Origin: Hoyosella subflava DQS3-9A1 | GTDB lineage: Bacteria > Actinomycetota > Actinomycetes > Mycobacteriales > Mycobacteriaceae | Assembly (NCBI RefSeq): GCF_000214175.1 | Contig: NC_015564.1 | Span: 3,224,001-3,288,000 of the forward strand | DNA: 64,000 nt | Direction: 5' to 3' | Shown: positions 37,902-48,014 of the stretch, in pieces | Position numbering within the stretch: position 1 is the first letter of the stretch | How the letters are laid out: each line of letters starts with the position of its first letter | The notes under the pieces: model-generated | Told to the model about the DNA's origin: nothing | Database searches by the model: none | The model's input: only the letters and a program-made list of their open reading frames with translations | Translations under genes and position numbers: made by a program

Positions 37902-38600
37902 AGACAGCATAGCGGTATTGGCGTTTTGGACAAAGCGGTGGCCGTACTCCACGCAGTCGCGGAGGAGCCCTGTTCCCTCAGCACTCTGTGCGAGCGGACT
38001 GGACTGCCCCGAGCCACGGCACATCGACTCGCAGTCGGCCTCGAGGTGCACCGGCTACTTGCCCGCGACACGAAGGGCCAATGGGTTCCGGGCGCGGCGC
38101 TTGCCGAACTTGCGGCCACGGCAGGTGACACGTTGATCGACGCCGCATCCTTCGTACTGCCCAGGTTACGGGAAATCACTGGTGAAAGCGTTCAGATCTA
38201 TCGCCGTGAAGGTATAGAACGGGTGTGCGTCGCCGCGATGGAGCCGCCGACCGGACTGCGGGACACGGTACTTGTCGGGGCCCGGCTGCCTATGACTGCC
38301 GGATCGGGCGCGAAAGTCCTCCTCGCCTGGGCGGATATCACCACACAGCGAGCAGTCCTGCCTGAGGCGCAGTTCACCGAGCGTGTTCTGATTGAGGTAC
38401 GCCGCCGCGGGTGGGCACAGAGCATCGCCGAACGGGAGTCGGGCGTTGCGAGCGTGGCCGCCCCAATTAGAGACGCGACGGGCACCGTCATAGCGGCGAT
38501 TTCTGTATCCGGACCCATCGACCGGATGGGCCGGAAGCCCGGTGCTCGGTGGGCTGCAGATTTGCTCGCGGCCGCCGATGCGATACAAAAACGCCTATAA
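37899..38600 (+). CDS. ltbR: IclR family regulator of leucine biosynthesis (LtbR-like)
   Basis: A 233-residue regulator. The N-terminal winged helix covers about 7-70 (GVLDKAVAVLHAVAEEPCSL, LCERTGLPRATAHRLAVGLE). The C-terminal effector domain carries VCVAAMEPPTGLRDTVLVGA, LPMTAGSGAKVLLAWAD and SVAAPIRDATGTVIAAISVSGP. It is divergent from leuCD. In corynebacteria LtbR at this position represses leuB, leuCD and the trp operon, and the synteny is conserved in mycobacteria. That this protein controls leuCD is inferred from homology and position. GTG start, probably leaderless. A strong terminator follows. Confidence 0.9.
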   Translation: MRQHSGIGVLDKAVAVLHAVAEEPCSLSTLCERTGLPRATAHRLAVGLEVHRLLARDTKGQWVPGAALAELAATAGDTLIDAASFVLPRLREITGESVQIYRREGIERVCVAAMEPPTGLRDTVLVGARLPMTAGSGAKVLLAWADITTQRAVLPEAQFTERVLIEVRRRGWAQSIAERESGVASVAAPIRDATGTVIAAISVSGPIDRMGRKPGARWAADLLAAADAIQKRL

Positions 38601-38623
38601 CCATAAAGCCCTCAGAAAAAGCA

Positions 38624-38658
38624 AAGACCCTCACCTCGAGAACCGAGGTGAGGGTCTT
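38624..38658. terminator. Bidirectional intrinsic terminator between ltbR and tRNA-Glu
   Basis: Perfect 15-base arms (38624-38638 and 38644-38658) are separated by a five-base loop. It is flanked by A-runs on one side and TTCTTG on the other. It serves the plus-strand ltbR transcript and the minus-strand tRNA transcript, which ends four bases before it. Confidence 0.85.
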
Positions 38659-38662
38659 CTTG

Positions 38663-38735
38663 TAGCCCCGACGGGATTTGAACCCGCGCTACCGCCTTGA
38701 GAGGGCGGCGTCCTAGGCCGCTAGACGACGGGGCC
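38663..38735 (-). tRNA. tRNA-Glu (anticodon CTC)
   Basis: A 73-base cloverleaf on the minus strand. The acceptor stem GGCCCCG pairs with CGGGGCT, with discriminator A. The anticodon arm CCGCCCTCTCAAGGCGG reads CTC, and the T arm is GCGGGTTCAAATCCCGT. CCA is not encoded. It forms a tandem with tRNA-Gln just downstream of gltX, which would charge it. Confidence 0.95.
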
Positions 38736-38833
38736 AGGACAGAGGAAGTCATCACAACTTCACCCAAGAGCCAGAAGGCTCAGCCAGCATAACTGGCCAG
38801 GGCGCGCCTGCAAAATCGCTTGTCACCCTGCTG

Positions 38834-38905
38834 CTGGGGTACCAGGACTCGAACCTAGAATGGCTGAACCAGAATCAGCTGTGTTGCCAATTACACCATA
38901 CCCCA
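38834..38905 (-). tRNA. tRNA-Gln (anticodon CTG)
   Basis: A 72-base cloverleaf on the minus strand. The acceptor TGGGGTA pairs with TACCCCA, with discriminator G. The anticodon arm CTGATTCTGGTTCAG reads CTG, and the T arm is CTAGGTTCGAGTCCTGG. The weak first U-A pair of the acceptor is the known identity feature that lets GatCAB recognise tRNA-Gln in the indirect pathway. Confidence 0.95.
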
Positions 38906-38962
38906 ATGCCCTGGAGCGGTTTCTCATCGCAAGCGAAGCATTACCGCCCCAGGCCGGAGAAC

Positions 38963-38993
38963 AGGTTAGCAAACCCAGTCCCCGAATTTCCAA
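38963..38993 (-). promoter_or_regulatory. Possible promoter of the tRNA-Gln/tRNA-Glu pair
   Basis: On the minus strand TTGGAA (38988-38993) and TAACCT (38963-38968) are separated by 19 bases, in the 97-base gap between the gltX stop and tRNA-Gln. The spacing is longer than ideal, so this is tentative. Read-through from gltX is the alternative. Confidence 0.35.
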
Positions 38994-39002
38994 ACGTGCA
39001 GC

Positions 39003-40481
39003 TTAAGTCAGAGTTTTTCGGGCCAGCTGGAGCCTGGAGAGCGACTTGTCCCGCCCCAGCAGTTCGAGAGACTCGAATAGCGGCGGACTGATGTGGGAGC
39101 CGGTCACGGCGACCCGGACCGGCCCGAAAGCCAGCCGCGGCTTGAGTTCGAGACTGTCGATGAGCGCCGATTTCAGTGTCGCCTCAATCTGTGAGGCTGA
39201 CCACTCCTCAAGCTCACTCAACGCAGAAATCGCCGCATCGAGCACCACCGCGGACTCCGGCTTGAGGTTCTTCGCCGCTGCTGCTGGGTCAACGGAAAAG
39301 TCGGTCTCGGACACATACAGGAACTTCATCAGCGCCCAGGCGTCACCGAGAACCACGATTCGCGTCTGCACCAAGTCAGCGGCGGCAGCGAAATCAGCTT
39401 CGTCGATGCCTGCAGGCAGGTCGTGGTGCTGCGCCAGGTATGCCCGGAGCCGCGCCGCGAAATCAGCAGGCGCAAGCAGGCGGATGTGCTCAGCGTTGAT
39501 CGCATCGGCCTTCTTCTGGTCGAAGCGGGCCGGGTTGGCCGAGACGTCACCGATCTCGAAAGACTCGACCATTTCCGGCAGCGCGAAAATGTCCCGGTCC
39601 CCGGAGATCCCCCACCCGAGAAGCGCAAGGTAATTCAGAAGACCTTCCGGGATAAAGCCGCGCTGGCGATGCAAGAACAGATTCGCCTGAGGATCGCGTT
39701 TGGACAGCTTCTTGTTGCCGTCCCCCATCACGTACGGCAGGTGACCGAAGCGGGGCACCTGGTCCGCGACACCGACCCTTTCTAGCGCCTCATACAGCGC
39801 GATCTGACGCGGCGTTGATGACAGCAGATCTTCACCACGCAGCACGTGAGTGATTTTCATCGTGGCATCATCGACCGGATTCACGAGTGTGTACAGCGGA
39901 TCTCCGCTACCGCGTGTCAGCGCGAAATCCGGCACCGTACCCGACTTGAAAGTGATCTCGCCGCGCACGAGATCGTGCCACGTGAGGTCGTGATCCGGCA
40001 TACGCAGCCGCACCACCGGTCGGCGTCCCTCTGCCTTAAATGCTGCTCGCTGGCTCTCGGTGAGGTCACGATCGAAGTTGTCGTACCCGAGCTTAGGATC
40101 TCGCCCGGCCGCACGATGCCTGGCCTCAACCTCCTCGGGCGTGGAAAACGACTCGTACGCCTCCCCTGCCGCAAGAAGCTTCTCCACTACCTCAAGGTGC
40201 AGATCGCGACGCTGGGACTGGCGGTAGGGCGCGAAAGGTCCACCCACCTCCGGCCCCTCGTCCCACGTGAGACCAAGCCATCGGAGCGCGTCTAGGAGCG
40301 CGTTATACGACTCTTCGCTGTCGCGCTCAGCATCAGTGTCCTCGATGCGGAAAACAAAGGTTCCGCCGTGGTGCCGTGCGAACGCCCAGTTGAAGAGAGC
40401 GGTGCGGATCAAACCGACGTGCGGTGCACCCGTAGGTGAGGGGCAGAAACGGACGCGGACAGGGGTTTCAGCTGTAGTCAT
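39003..40481 (-). CDS. gltX: Glutamyl-tRNA synthetase
   Basis: A 492-residue class I synthetase. [20 protein letters not shown] contains the HIGH-equivalent motif (HVGL) and [15 protein letters not shown] the KMSKS-equivalent (KLSKR). The C-terminal anticodon-binding helices follow. Because no GlnRS is seen and gatCAB is encoded nearby, this enzyme is expected to be non-discriminating, charging both tRNA-Glu and tRNA-Gln with glutamate. That is general for actinobacteria, not proven by the sequence. It is preceded by the FAH-family gene (27-base gap) and followed by the two tRNA genes. Confidence 0.97.
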   Translation of the reverse strand: MTTAETPVRVRFCPSPTGAPHVGLIRTALFNWAFARHHGGTFVFRIEDTDAERDSEESYNALLDALRWLGLTWDEGPEVGGPFAPYRQSQRRDLHLEVVEKLLAAGEAYESFSTPEEVEARHRAAGRDPKLGYDNFDRDLTESQRAAFKAEGRRPVVRLRMPDHDLTWHDLVRGEITFKSGTVPDFALTRGSGDPLYTLVNPVDDATMKITHVLRGEDLLSSTPRQIALYEALERVGVADQVPRFGHLPYVMGDGNKKLSKRDPQANLFLHRQRGFIPEGLLNYLALLGWGISGDRDIFALPEMVESFEIGDVSANPARFDQKKADAINAEHIRLLAPADFAARLRAYLAQHHDLPAGIDEADFAAAADLVQTRIVVLGDAWALMKFLYVSETDFSVDPAAAAKNLKPESAVVLDAAISALSELEEWSASQIEATLKSALIDSLELKPRLAFGPVRVAVTGSHISPPLFESLELLGRDKSLSRLQLARKTLT

Positions 40482-40508
40482 AGCTCACTTCGTGTTCGGG
40501 AGTGCCAA

Positions 40509-41285
40509 TCAGGATTCGCGAAGAACCGCCGGGTTGGAAAGCGTACCGATTCCCTCGACTGTCACGGAAACGGTCTGACCGGCACGCACCTGTCCGACGC
40601 CTTCCGGCGTGCCGGTGAGGATGACGTCACCCGGCAGCAGCGTCATGACACGCGAGATCCATTCGACCAGTTCCGGGATCTTGTGGATCTGCAAGGATGT
40701 CCGGCTGTCTTGCACGGTCGTACCGTCAAGTTCGGTGGTGATGCGGAGATCGCCCGGATCGATCTGAGTCTCAATCCAGGGGCCGAGCGGACAGAAGGTG
40801 TCGAAACCCTTCGCCCGTGTCCATTGGCCGTCCTTACGCTGCAAATCGCGCGCCGTGACGTCATTGGCAATGGTGTAGCCGAGAATGACGTCCCGCGCGC
40901 GGGCCGCCGGCACGTCTTTGCACGGGCGACCGATGACAACGGCCAGTTCCCCCTCGTAGTGCACTTCCTCAGACGAGGATGGCAATTGAATGGGCGCACC
41001 GGGTCCGGTGATCGACGTCGACGGTTTCATGAAGATCACCGGTTGTTCCGGGGCCTCGCCACCCATTTCGGCAGCGTGGGCGGCGTAGTTCTTTCCTATG
41101 CAGACAACCTTGCTCGACAGGATCGGGGCAAGCAACCGCACGTCTGCTAGCTTCCAGACTCTCCCTGTGAAGGTTGGGGTGCCGAATGGGTGCTCGGCAA
41201 TCTCACGGACGGTGGCATCAGCTTCGTCGCCGTCAACCGCGACAAAGGCAACGCCATCAGGGCTCGCAATTCGACCAAGACGCAT
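40509..41285 (-). CDS. Fumarylacetoacetate hydrolase family protein
   Basis: A 258-residue enzyme of the FAH superfamily, whose members hydrolyse or decarboxylate acylpyruvates and related diketo acids. VVCIGKNYAAHAAEMGGEAP, VIFMKPSTSITGPGAPI, HYEGELAVVIGRPCKDVPA (metal-binding E-x-E), GYTIANDVTARDLQRKDGQW and DVILTGTPEGVGQVRAG make up the full catalytic core. In mycobacteria the same gene lies next to gltX (Rv2993c). The substrate is unknown; oxaloacetate decarboxylase-like activity is possible. ATG start with TAGGCT seven bases upstream and no ribosome site, so the mRNA may be leaderless. Confidence 0.93.
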   Translation of the reverse strand: MRLGRIASPDGVAFVAVDGDEADATVREIAEHPFGTPTFTGRVWKLADVRLLAPILSSKVVCIGKNYAAHAAEMGGEAPEQPVIFMKPSTSITGPGAPIQLPSSSEEVHYEGELAVVIGRPCKDVPAARARDVILGYTIANDVTARDLQRKDGQWTRAKGFDTFCPLGPWIETQIDPGDLRITTELDGTTVQDSRTSLQIHKIPELVEWISRVMTLLPGDVILTGTPEGVGQVRAGQTVSVTVEGIGTLSNPAVLRES

Positions 41286-41397
41286 GGTGACGAGCCTAGC
41301 GGGTGCCGTGCAGCCGTCCGTCCCTGCACTTCAGGTACAGTTGGCACCATCCATATTTCGGGAAATGTGTCCCATTATTCGGGATTTGAGGTGTGCG

Positions 41398-42627
41398 ATG
41401 AGCGAAACAGGTATGCGAAACGGGCGAGCCTGGATCATCCTCGCGATCAGCACGGCCGCCCAATCAGCGTCATCAGTGATCATCGCCAGTGGCGCATTTC
41501 TCATCCCGGCCCTTAACGACCCCAACGGCGGATATCAACTGACGCTCGCAGCAGCGGGAACTGTCGCCGCAATGACGACAGCGGGACTCATGCTCACCCT
41601 CGTGTTGTGGGGCCTTCTGGTCGACCGGGCCGGTGAACGCGTAACTCTGATGATCGGGCTGAGCGCGGGCGCAGCCGCAATGTCCGCACCCTTACTGCAC
41701 CAAGTGGTTCGGGGCGAAGGTATCGAGGCATCCGGCCCAGTGGCACTCGCTGGCATCCTGCTGGCCGGCGGCATGGCGGCGGGCAGCGCGAACGCGGCAA
41801 GCGGGCGCCTCGTCATCGGATGGTTCCCAGTACACCGGCGTGGCACAGCGATGGGTATCCGCCAGATGGCGCAGCCCCTCGGTGTCGCCACCGCGGCAGT
41901 GTCCATACCGACCGTCGCAGCGCTCCACGGTGTCGCCGTGGCGCTAGCGATTCCCGCTCTGCTATCGCTTCTCGCCGCTGCAGCCACAGCGCTCTGGGTG
42001 ACAGATCCACAGCGGCCGTCCCGCACGTCACCCAATTTCAGTGAGCTGCGCAAACATCCGTATGCACGGCATACCGGCCTGCTCCGCATTCATGCCAGTG
42101 CTGTGCTGCTGGTGATTCCGCAGTTCACGATCTGGAGCTTCGCGCTCGTCTGGCTGATGACGGAACGCGAATGGTCCGCGTTCACCGCAGGGTTGCTTGT
42201 GGGCGCCATCCAGCTCGCTGGCGCTGGTGGCCGCGTCGCGGCCGGCGCCTGGTCTGATCGCATCGGCAGCCGCACCACACCAATCCGGATCATCGCTGTC
42301 ACCGCCGCCGTCACCATGGGTGCGCTCGCATTCACCGATCTGCGTGGCATGTCGATCGCCATCGTGCTCCTCGTGGCCGCTGGCGTCATCACCGTCGCCG
42401 ACAACGGTGTCGCGTTCACTGCGGCAGCAGAGATCGCAGGTCCATTCTGGGGCGGTCGAGTACTCAGCATTCACAACACGGCACAAAACGCCGTCGCTGC
42501 CGCTGTGCCGCCCGCGTTCGGTGCGACCATCACCGCTGTAGGTTTTCCCGCCACATTCGCGCTCGCGGCCGTCTTCGCGCTGCTCGCCGCGCCCGTGGTG
42601 CCGTCCGCAATTGGAGCCCGAACGTAA
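41398..42627 (+). CDS. MFS transporter
   Basis: About 409 residues with 12 predicted membrane segments. Typical major-facilitator phrases are LWGLLVDRAGERVTLMIGL between helices 2 and 3 and GAWSDRIGSRTTPIRIIAVT between 8 and 9. GWFPVHRRGTAMGIRQMAQP precedes helix 5. The ATG at 41398 has GAGG upstream; the open frame begins earlier but lacks support. It is divergent from the FAH-family gene and convergent with leuB. Substrate unknown: the Rv2994 equivalent in mycobacteria is also an uncharacterised carrier. By its neighbours it might export an amino acid or keto acid. Confidence 0.88.
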   Translation: MSETGMRNGRAWIILAISTAAQSASSVIIASGAFLIPALNDPNGGYQLTLAAAGTVAAMTTAGLMLTLVLWGLLVDRAGERVTLMIGLSAGAAAMSAPLLHQVVRGEGIEASGPVALAGILLAGGMAAGSANAASGRLVIGWFPVHRRGTAMGIRQMAQPLGVATAAVSIPTVAALHGVAVALAIPALLSLLAAAATALWVTDPQRPSRTSPNFSELRKHPYARHTGLLRIHASAVLLVIPQFTIWSFALVWLMTEREWSAFTAGLLVGAIQLAGAGGRVAAGAWSDRIGSRTTPIRIIAVTAAVTMGALAFTDLRGMSIAIVLLVAAGVITVADNGVAFTAAAEIAGPFWGGRVLSIHNTAQNAVAAAVPPAFGATITAVGFPATFALAAVFALLAAPVVPSAIGART

Positions 42628-42644
42628 ACATCCACAGTCTCAGG

Positions 42645-42694
42645 AAAAACGGGACATACTCGCAGGTTGTTTCGTGTGAGTATGTCCCGTTTTT
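42645..42694. terminator. Long inverted repeat, bidirectional terminator between MFS gene and leuB
   Basis: The arms 42645-42661 and 42678-42694 are 17 bases and perfectly complementary, extended by three more pairs including one wobble. The outer ends are runs of A and T (AAAAAC ... GTTTTT), so each strand shows the classical GC stem plus T-run. It should end both converging transcripts. Confidence 0.88.
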
Positions 42695-42709
42695 CGTGAT
42701 TCTGTCTAA

Positions 42710-43726
42710 CTAGATGGCCGCCGCGATCCGGTCGCCGATCTCGCTCGTCGACGCACCACCTGTTCCGGATTCACGTGCCGCCAGATCCGCCGCGACCGCA
42801 GCATCGATGCGCTCCGCTGCGGTGGAGTCACCCAGATGCGACATCAGCAGGCCTACCGACAGAATCGCGGCCGTGGGATCCGCTTTCTGCTGGCCTGCAA
42901 TGTCAGGCGCGCTGCCATGGACCGGCTCGAACATGCTTGGGTTCGCCCGGCTCGCATCGATGTTGCCGCTCGCTGCCAGACCGATGCCTCCCGTCACCGC
43001 TGCGGCAAGATCGGTGATGATATCGCCGAACAAGTTGTCGGTGACGATCACGTCGAATCGGCCAGGGTCGGTCACGAGGTGGATCGTCGCTGCATCGATG
43101 TGCTGGTACCCCACTTCTACCTCGGGGTATTCCTTCGCGACCGCGTCAACCGTCCGCGACCACAATGCCCCGGCAAAGGACAGCACGTTCGTCTTATGTA
43201 CGAGGGTGAGGTGCTTGCGCCGCGTCATCGCGAGATCAAACGCGTACCGGACGACCCGCTCGATCCCGAAACGAGTGTTGACACTGACTTCGGTCGCGAC
43301 CTCGTTGGGCGTACCGGGCCGCAGGGCGCCACCGTTTCCGATGTAAGGGCCTTCAGTGCCCTCGCGCACGACAACCACGTCGACAGGCTTGTTACCGGCG
43401 AGCGGCCCGACCACCCCGCTGTAAAGCTTCGACGGACGGAGATTCACATGGTGGTCGAGCGCGAAGCGGAGCTTCAGCAGTAAGCCGCGCTCGAGCACTC
43501 CTGGCGGGACCGAAGGGTCACCGATCGCGCCGAGCAGGATGGCGTCGTGTTCGCGGACTTCCTCAAGGACCGACTCCGGCAGAATCTCACCGGTCCGGTT
43601 GTAGAGGCGCGCCCCGAGGTCGAACTCCGCTGTTTCCGCATCAGGAGCAACGACTTTGAGCACCTTGAGAGCTTCGGCGATGACTTCCTGCCCGATTCCG
43701 TCGCCGGGGATGACTGCGAGTTTCAT
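42710..43726 (-). CDS. leuB: 3-isopropylmalate dehydrogenase
   Basis: A 338-residue NAD-dependent enzyme that oxidatively decarboxylates 3-isopropylmalate to 2-oxoisocaproate. [40 protein letters not shown] and [16 protein letters not shown] mark the substrate loop. [22 protein letters not shown] carries the metal-binding aspartates, and [21 protein letters not shown] is the cofactor end. Complete and of normal length. ATG start. It lies 14 bases after serA, so the two are co-transcribed. Confidence 0.97.
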   Translation of the reverse strand: MKLAVIPGDGIGQEVIAEALKVLKVVAPDAETAEFDLGARLYNRTGEILPESVLEEVREHDAILLGAIGDPSVPPGVLERGLLLKLRFALDHHVNLRPSKLYSGVVGPLAGNKPVDVVVVREGTEGPYIGNGGALRPGTPNEVATEVSVNTRFGIERVVRYAFDLAMTRRKHLTLVHKTNVLSFAGALWSRTVDAVAKEYPEVEVGYQHIDAATIHLVTDPGRFDVIVTDNLFGDIITDLAAAVTGGIGLAASGNIDASRANPSMFEPVHGSAPDIAGQQKADPTAAILSVGLLMSHLGDSTAAERIDAAVAADLAARESGTGGASTSEIGDRIAAAI

Positions 43727-43740
43727 TTCGTGGTCCCCGA

Positions 43741-45336
43741 TCAGTCCAGCACGATGACGTCGATGCTCGACGCAGCGACTCCAGCAGCGATCGAATCCCG
43801 GACCTCCTGCGGAACGTCACGGTCGATACGAAGCAGGATCGTGGCGCGAGGACCGTCCGTGTCCTGGCTGAGCTGAGCGGCGAGAACATTGATACCGGCC
43901 TCGCCCAGGCGGGTGCCGATCTTGCCGAGAGCACCAGGCTGGTCGTCATAGTGGATGAGGAGGTTGATGCCCTCCGCGCGCATGTCAAAGTTGCGGCCGT
44001 TGATGTTGACGATTTTCTCGACACGGGCAGGTCCGGTCAGGGTGCCTGCGACGTTGATGATGTCACCGTCACTGAGCACGAGCTTCACATCCACCACGCT
44101 GCGGTGATTGGGGCTCTCCGCTGTCGTAGTGACCTCAGCTTTGACACCGCGCTCCTCGGCGATCGCGGGAGCGTTCACGAACGTCACCGAATCATCGATG
44201 ACCGCGGAGAACAGGCCACGCAGAACCGACAGCTTCAGAATGTCGACATCTTCGCTCGCCAACTCGCCCCGCACATCCACCAGAACGCTCGCCGGCCGCT
44301 CAGGTGACAGCACCCCGGCGAGCACCCCGAGCTTCCGCACAATCTCGAGCCACGGCGCAACTTCCTCGGCTACCGGCCCGCCCGCGACGTTCACCGCGTC
44401 CGGCACGAACTCACCCGCTAGTGCGAGCTGAACGCTTTTTGCCACATCTGTTCCCGCACGATCCTGGGCCTCGGACGTCGAGGCTCCAAGGTGGGGCGTC
44501 ACGACAACCTGGGGCAGGTCATACAGCGGGCTATCCGTGCACGGTTCGGTGGCGAACACGTCGATGCCGGCGGCTTTCACCTGGCCGCTCTTGACGGCGT
44601 CGGCCAGCGCGGTCTCATCAATCAGCCCACCGCGCGCGGCGTTGACGATGATGACGCCCTTCTTAGTGCGCGCAAGTTCCGCCGCGCCGATCAGGCCCTT
44701 GGTTTCCGGCGTCTTAGGAAGGTGGATCGAGATCATGTCGGCGCGCTCGAGAAGCTCGGCGAGAGTGACGAGTTCAATGCCTAGCTGACCGGCGCGAGCA
44801 GGGGAAACGTACGGGTCATAGGCGATGACGTTCGTTTCGAACGCAGCGACCCGCTGTGCAAAGAGCTGACCGATACGCCCAAGACCGACCACACCCACGG
44901 TCTTTCCGAAGATTTCGGTTCCGTTGAAGCTGCTGCGCTTCCACTCACGGCCACGCAGCGTGAGGTCGGCGGCGGGGATTTGGCGCGCAGTGGCCATCAG
45001 CAACGCGAATGCATGCTCGGCAGCGCTGTGGATGTTCGACGTTGGAGCATTCACCACCATGACACCGCGTGCGGTGGCTGCGGGAACGTCGACGTTGTCG
45101 AGACCGACACCGGCGCGTGCCACGATCTTCAGCTTGGGCGCTGCGGCGAGAACTGCCTCATCCACCGTCGTCGCGGACCGCACGAGCAGCGCGTCAGCGT
45201 CGGCAACGGCTTCGAGCAGGGCCGGCTTGTTCGGACCATCAACCCAACGGACCTCTACATCACCACCAAGCGCGTCGACGGTGGACGGTGCGAGCTTGTC
45301 CGCGATCAGAACTACCGGACGGCCAGATGGTGTCAC
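43741..45336 (-). CDS. serA: D-3-phosphoglycerate dehydrogenase, long form with ACT domain
   Basis: A 531-residue first enzyme of serine synthesis. The catalytic/NAD core has [20 protein letters not shown] and the active-site Arg-Glu-His region: [14 protein letters not shown], and [16 protein letters not shown] holding the catalytic histidine. The allosteric substrate-binding domain follows, and a C-terminal ACT domain ([20 protein letters not shown]) binds serine for feedback inhibition. This long type I form is usual in actinobacteria. GTG start with GGAGAG upstream. It is divergent from the secreted protease gene. Confidence 0.97.
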   Translation of the reverse strand: MTPSGRPVVLIADKLAPSTVDALGGDVEVRWVDGPNKPALLEAVADADALLVRSATTVDEAVLAAAPKLKIVARAGVGLDNVDVPAATARGVMVVNAPTSNIHSAAEHAFALLMATARQIPAADLTLRGREWKRSSFNGTEIFGKTVGVVGLGRIGQLFAQRVAAFETNVIAYDPYVSPARAGQLGIELVTLAELLERADMISIHLPKTPETKGLIGAAELARTKKGVIIVNAARGGLIDETALADAVKSGQVKAAGIDVFATEPCTDSPLYDLPQVVVTPHLGASTSEAQDRAGTDVAKSVQLALAGEFVPDAVNVAGGPVAEEVAPWLEIVRKLGVLAGVLSPERPASVLVDVRGELASEDVDILKLSVLRGLFSAVIDDSVTFVNAPAIAEERGVKAEVTTTAESPNHRSVVDVKLVLSDGDIINVAGTLTGPARVEKIVNINGRNFDMRAEGINLLIHYDDQPGALGKIGTRLGEAGINVLAAQLSQDTDGPRATILLRIDRDVPQEVRDSIAAGVAASSIDVIVLD

Positions 45337-45655
45337 GTGCGAACTCTCCTCATTCAGTGCTCAAAAGACTCGTTAATTGCGTGCGCCGGGCTGCCCCGCA
45401 CTAGGTAAGGTGCACTCGGCGTTCACGCTGACCGCAGATAGCCTAGTCTGCGGCCCTACCACATTCCACACCGCAGCCCCCGATCTCACATAGCGGAAGC
45501 GTGCGGGGCCGGACGGATCCGTACCAAGTACTTAGGCCAACCAATTACAACTGCATATCGATCCGGTCACGTACTCTCAGCCTGTGATAGTTGACACGTC
45601 GCTTGAAAGCGGACAAATATTCGCTGCGGCCAGGCATGAGACAAGGGGTGGCTGG
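45337..45655. promoter_or_regulatory. Divergent intergenic region of serA and the secreted protease
   Basis: 319 bases without a gene. It holds an inverted repeat CCGCAGA (45432-45438)/TCTGCGG (45447-45453) with an eight-base loop, about 100 bases upstream of serA. A perfect -35 box TTGACA (45591-45596) lies 60 bases before the protease ATG on the plus strand, with AT-rich sequence (AAATATTC) near the -10 position. The repeat could be an operator or the top of a leader hairpin for serA. Confidence 0.45.
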
Positions 45656-46306
45656 ATGAAACGGTTCCTCATCGTGAGTATCGCCGTCTTCGCGGCGCTT
45701 TTCGTAAGCCTCCCCGCTGCCCAGGCGCAGCAGGCACGAGCCACCCTCGGCGGCGGCTCCGGGATTGTCGTCGGAGGCGACTTCCTGTGCACCCTGACCA
45801 CCATCGGTTACGACAACGGCGGCCGGCTTGTTGGCTTCACCGCGGGCCACTGCGGCGGACCGGGCGCCCCTGTCACCGCGGAAGCGACACCAGGGGCCGG
45901 TGTTGTGGGCAACATTGCCCGCACCAACGGCGTCCTCGACTACGCGGTGATCGTGTTCGACCCAGCCCGTGTGAACCCCGTCCGCACGGTTGGGCCCACC
46001 ACAATCACGGGTACCGGCGGGCCTGCACACTTCCCGGAATTGGTCTGCAAGCAAGGCCGCTCGACTGGCCACACCTGCGGGATCTCAGTGTTCGTTGATC
46101 CTGTCTACAACGAGACCTGGGGGCTGGTGTGCGTGTCTGAGGGAGACTCCGGCGGCCCAGTCACTCGAGGCACGCAGCTGATCGGTCTAGTCAGCGCCTA
46201 CTTCCTGGTCCCGTGCGTCGGACCGAAGATCAGCATCAACATGGAAGCCGTTCTTGCGGATGCATTTGTCGCAGGTGGACCGGGAGCGGGCTTCCGCCCG
46301 ATCTAG
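45656..46306 (+). CDS. Secreted trypsin-like serine protease (S1 family)
   Basis: A 216-residue exported protein. Residues 1-24 are a clear Sec signal peptide (KRF, a hydrophobic stretch, AAQA-Q cleavage site). The mature domain has the triad His65 in FTAGHCGG, Asp95 in GVLDYAVIVF and Ser165 in SEGDSGGPV. Six cysteines are placed as three likely disulfides. It is about the size of the streptogrisin/S1 proteases of actinomycetes but lacks a pro-region. The ATG at 45656 is chosen over 45584 because the signal peptide starts there and AAGGGG precedes it. It is an outlier among amino acid synthesis genes. Confidence 0.88.
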   Translation: MKRFLIVSIAVFAALFVSLPAAQAQQARATLGGGSGIVVGGDFLCTLTTIGYDNGGRLVGFTAGHCGGPGAPVTAEATPGAGVVGNIARTNGVLDYAVIVFDPARVNPVRTVGPTTITGTGGPAHFPELVCKQGRSTGHTCGISVFVDPVYNETWGLVCVSEGDSGGPVTRGTQLIGLVSAYFLVPCVGPKISINMEAVLADAFVAGGPGAGFRPI

Positions 46307-46320
46307 TCCGTCCATGCTGA

Positions 46321-46374
46321 CACGACAAACGGGGCGTCACTCTCAGCGAGTGACGCCCCGTTGCTTGTGTCGTG
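46321..46374. terminator. Long inverted repeat between the protease gene and ilvC
   Basis: Inner perfect 14-base arms (46328-46341 and 46349-46362) around a seven-base loop are extended after a bulge by seven-base outer arms (46321-46327 and 46368-46374). The repeat ends five bases before the ilvC stop codon. It is a probable terminator for both convergent transcripts. Confidence 0.82.
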
Positions 46375-46379
46375 CTTGA

Positions 46380-47510
<1,131 letters not shown>

Positions 47511-48014
47511 CTAGCGGGTCGCGCTGATGGACTTGGGACCGCGCCCCAAAGCGACGACGCCTGACTGGACGAGCTCCCGGATTCCGAAAGGTTCGAGCAC
47601 CTTGAGGAGTGCTTCGAGCTTCACCGGGGTGCCAGTAGCTTCGATGGTGAGCGATTCTGGCGAGACGTCGACGATTTTCGCCCGGAAGAGCTGTGCAGCC
47701 TCGATCACCTGCGCGCGTGAAGCGGTGTCCGCCCGGACCTTGATCAGAACCAGCTCACGAGCCACCGAGTTCTCGGAGTCCTGTTCGACAATCTTCAGGA
47801 CGTTGATGAGCTTGTTCAACTGCTTGGTGACCTGCTCAAGGGGTTGTTCATCGACGATGACGACAATGGTCATCCGTGACATTCCCTTGATTTCGGTCGG
47901 CCCCACCGCGAGGGACTCGATGTTGAACCCCCGGCGGGAGAACAGGGACGCCACTCGTGCTAGCACGCCTGGTTTGTCCTCGACGAGAACGCTGAGCGTG
48001 TGCGTAGTTCTCAC
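47511..48014 (-). CDS. ilvN: Acetolactate synthase small (regulatory) subunit
   Basis: A 167-residue regulatory subunit. The N-terminal ACT domain begins [20 protein letters not shown] and [18 protein letters not shown], the valine-binding site that confers feedback inhibition. The C-terminal part includes [20 protein letters not shown] and [20 protein letters not shown] start overlapping the ilvB stop by four bases (GTGA), so the subunits are made in a coupled way. Confidence 0.97.
   Translation of the reverse strand: MRTTHTLSVLVEDKPGVLARVASLFSRRGFNIESLAVGPTEIKGMSRMTIVVIVDEQPLEQVTKQLNKLINVLKIVEQDSENSVARELVLIKVRADTASRAQVIEAAQLFRAKIVDVSPESLTIEATGTPVKLEALLKVLEPFGIRELVQSGVVALGRGPKSISATR

Noticed and set aside
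45361-45480. A short minus-strand frame (GTG TGG AAT GTG ...) upstream of serA that could be a leader peptide
   Set aside because: It is not enriched in serine codons and is not followed by a T-tract hairpin. The inverted repeat at 45432-45453 lies inside it rather than after it.
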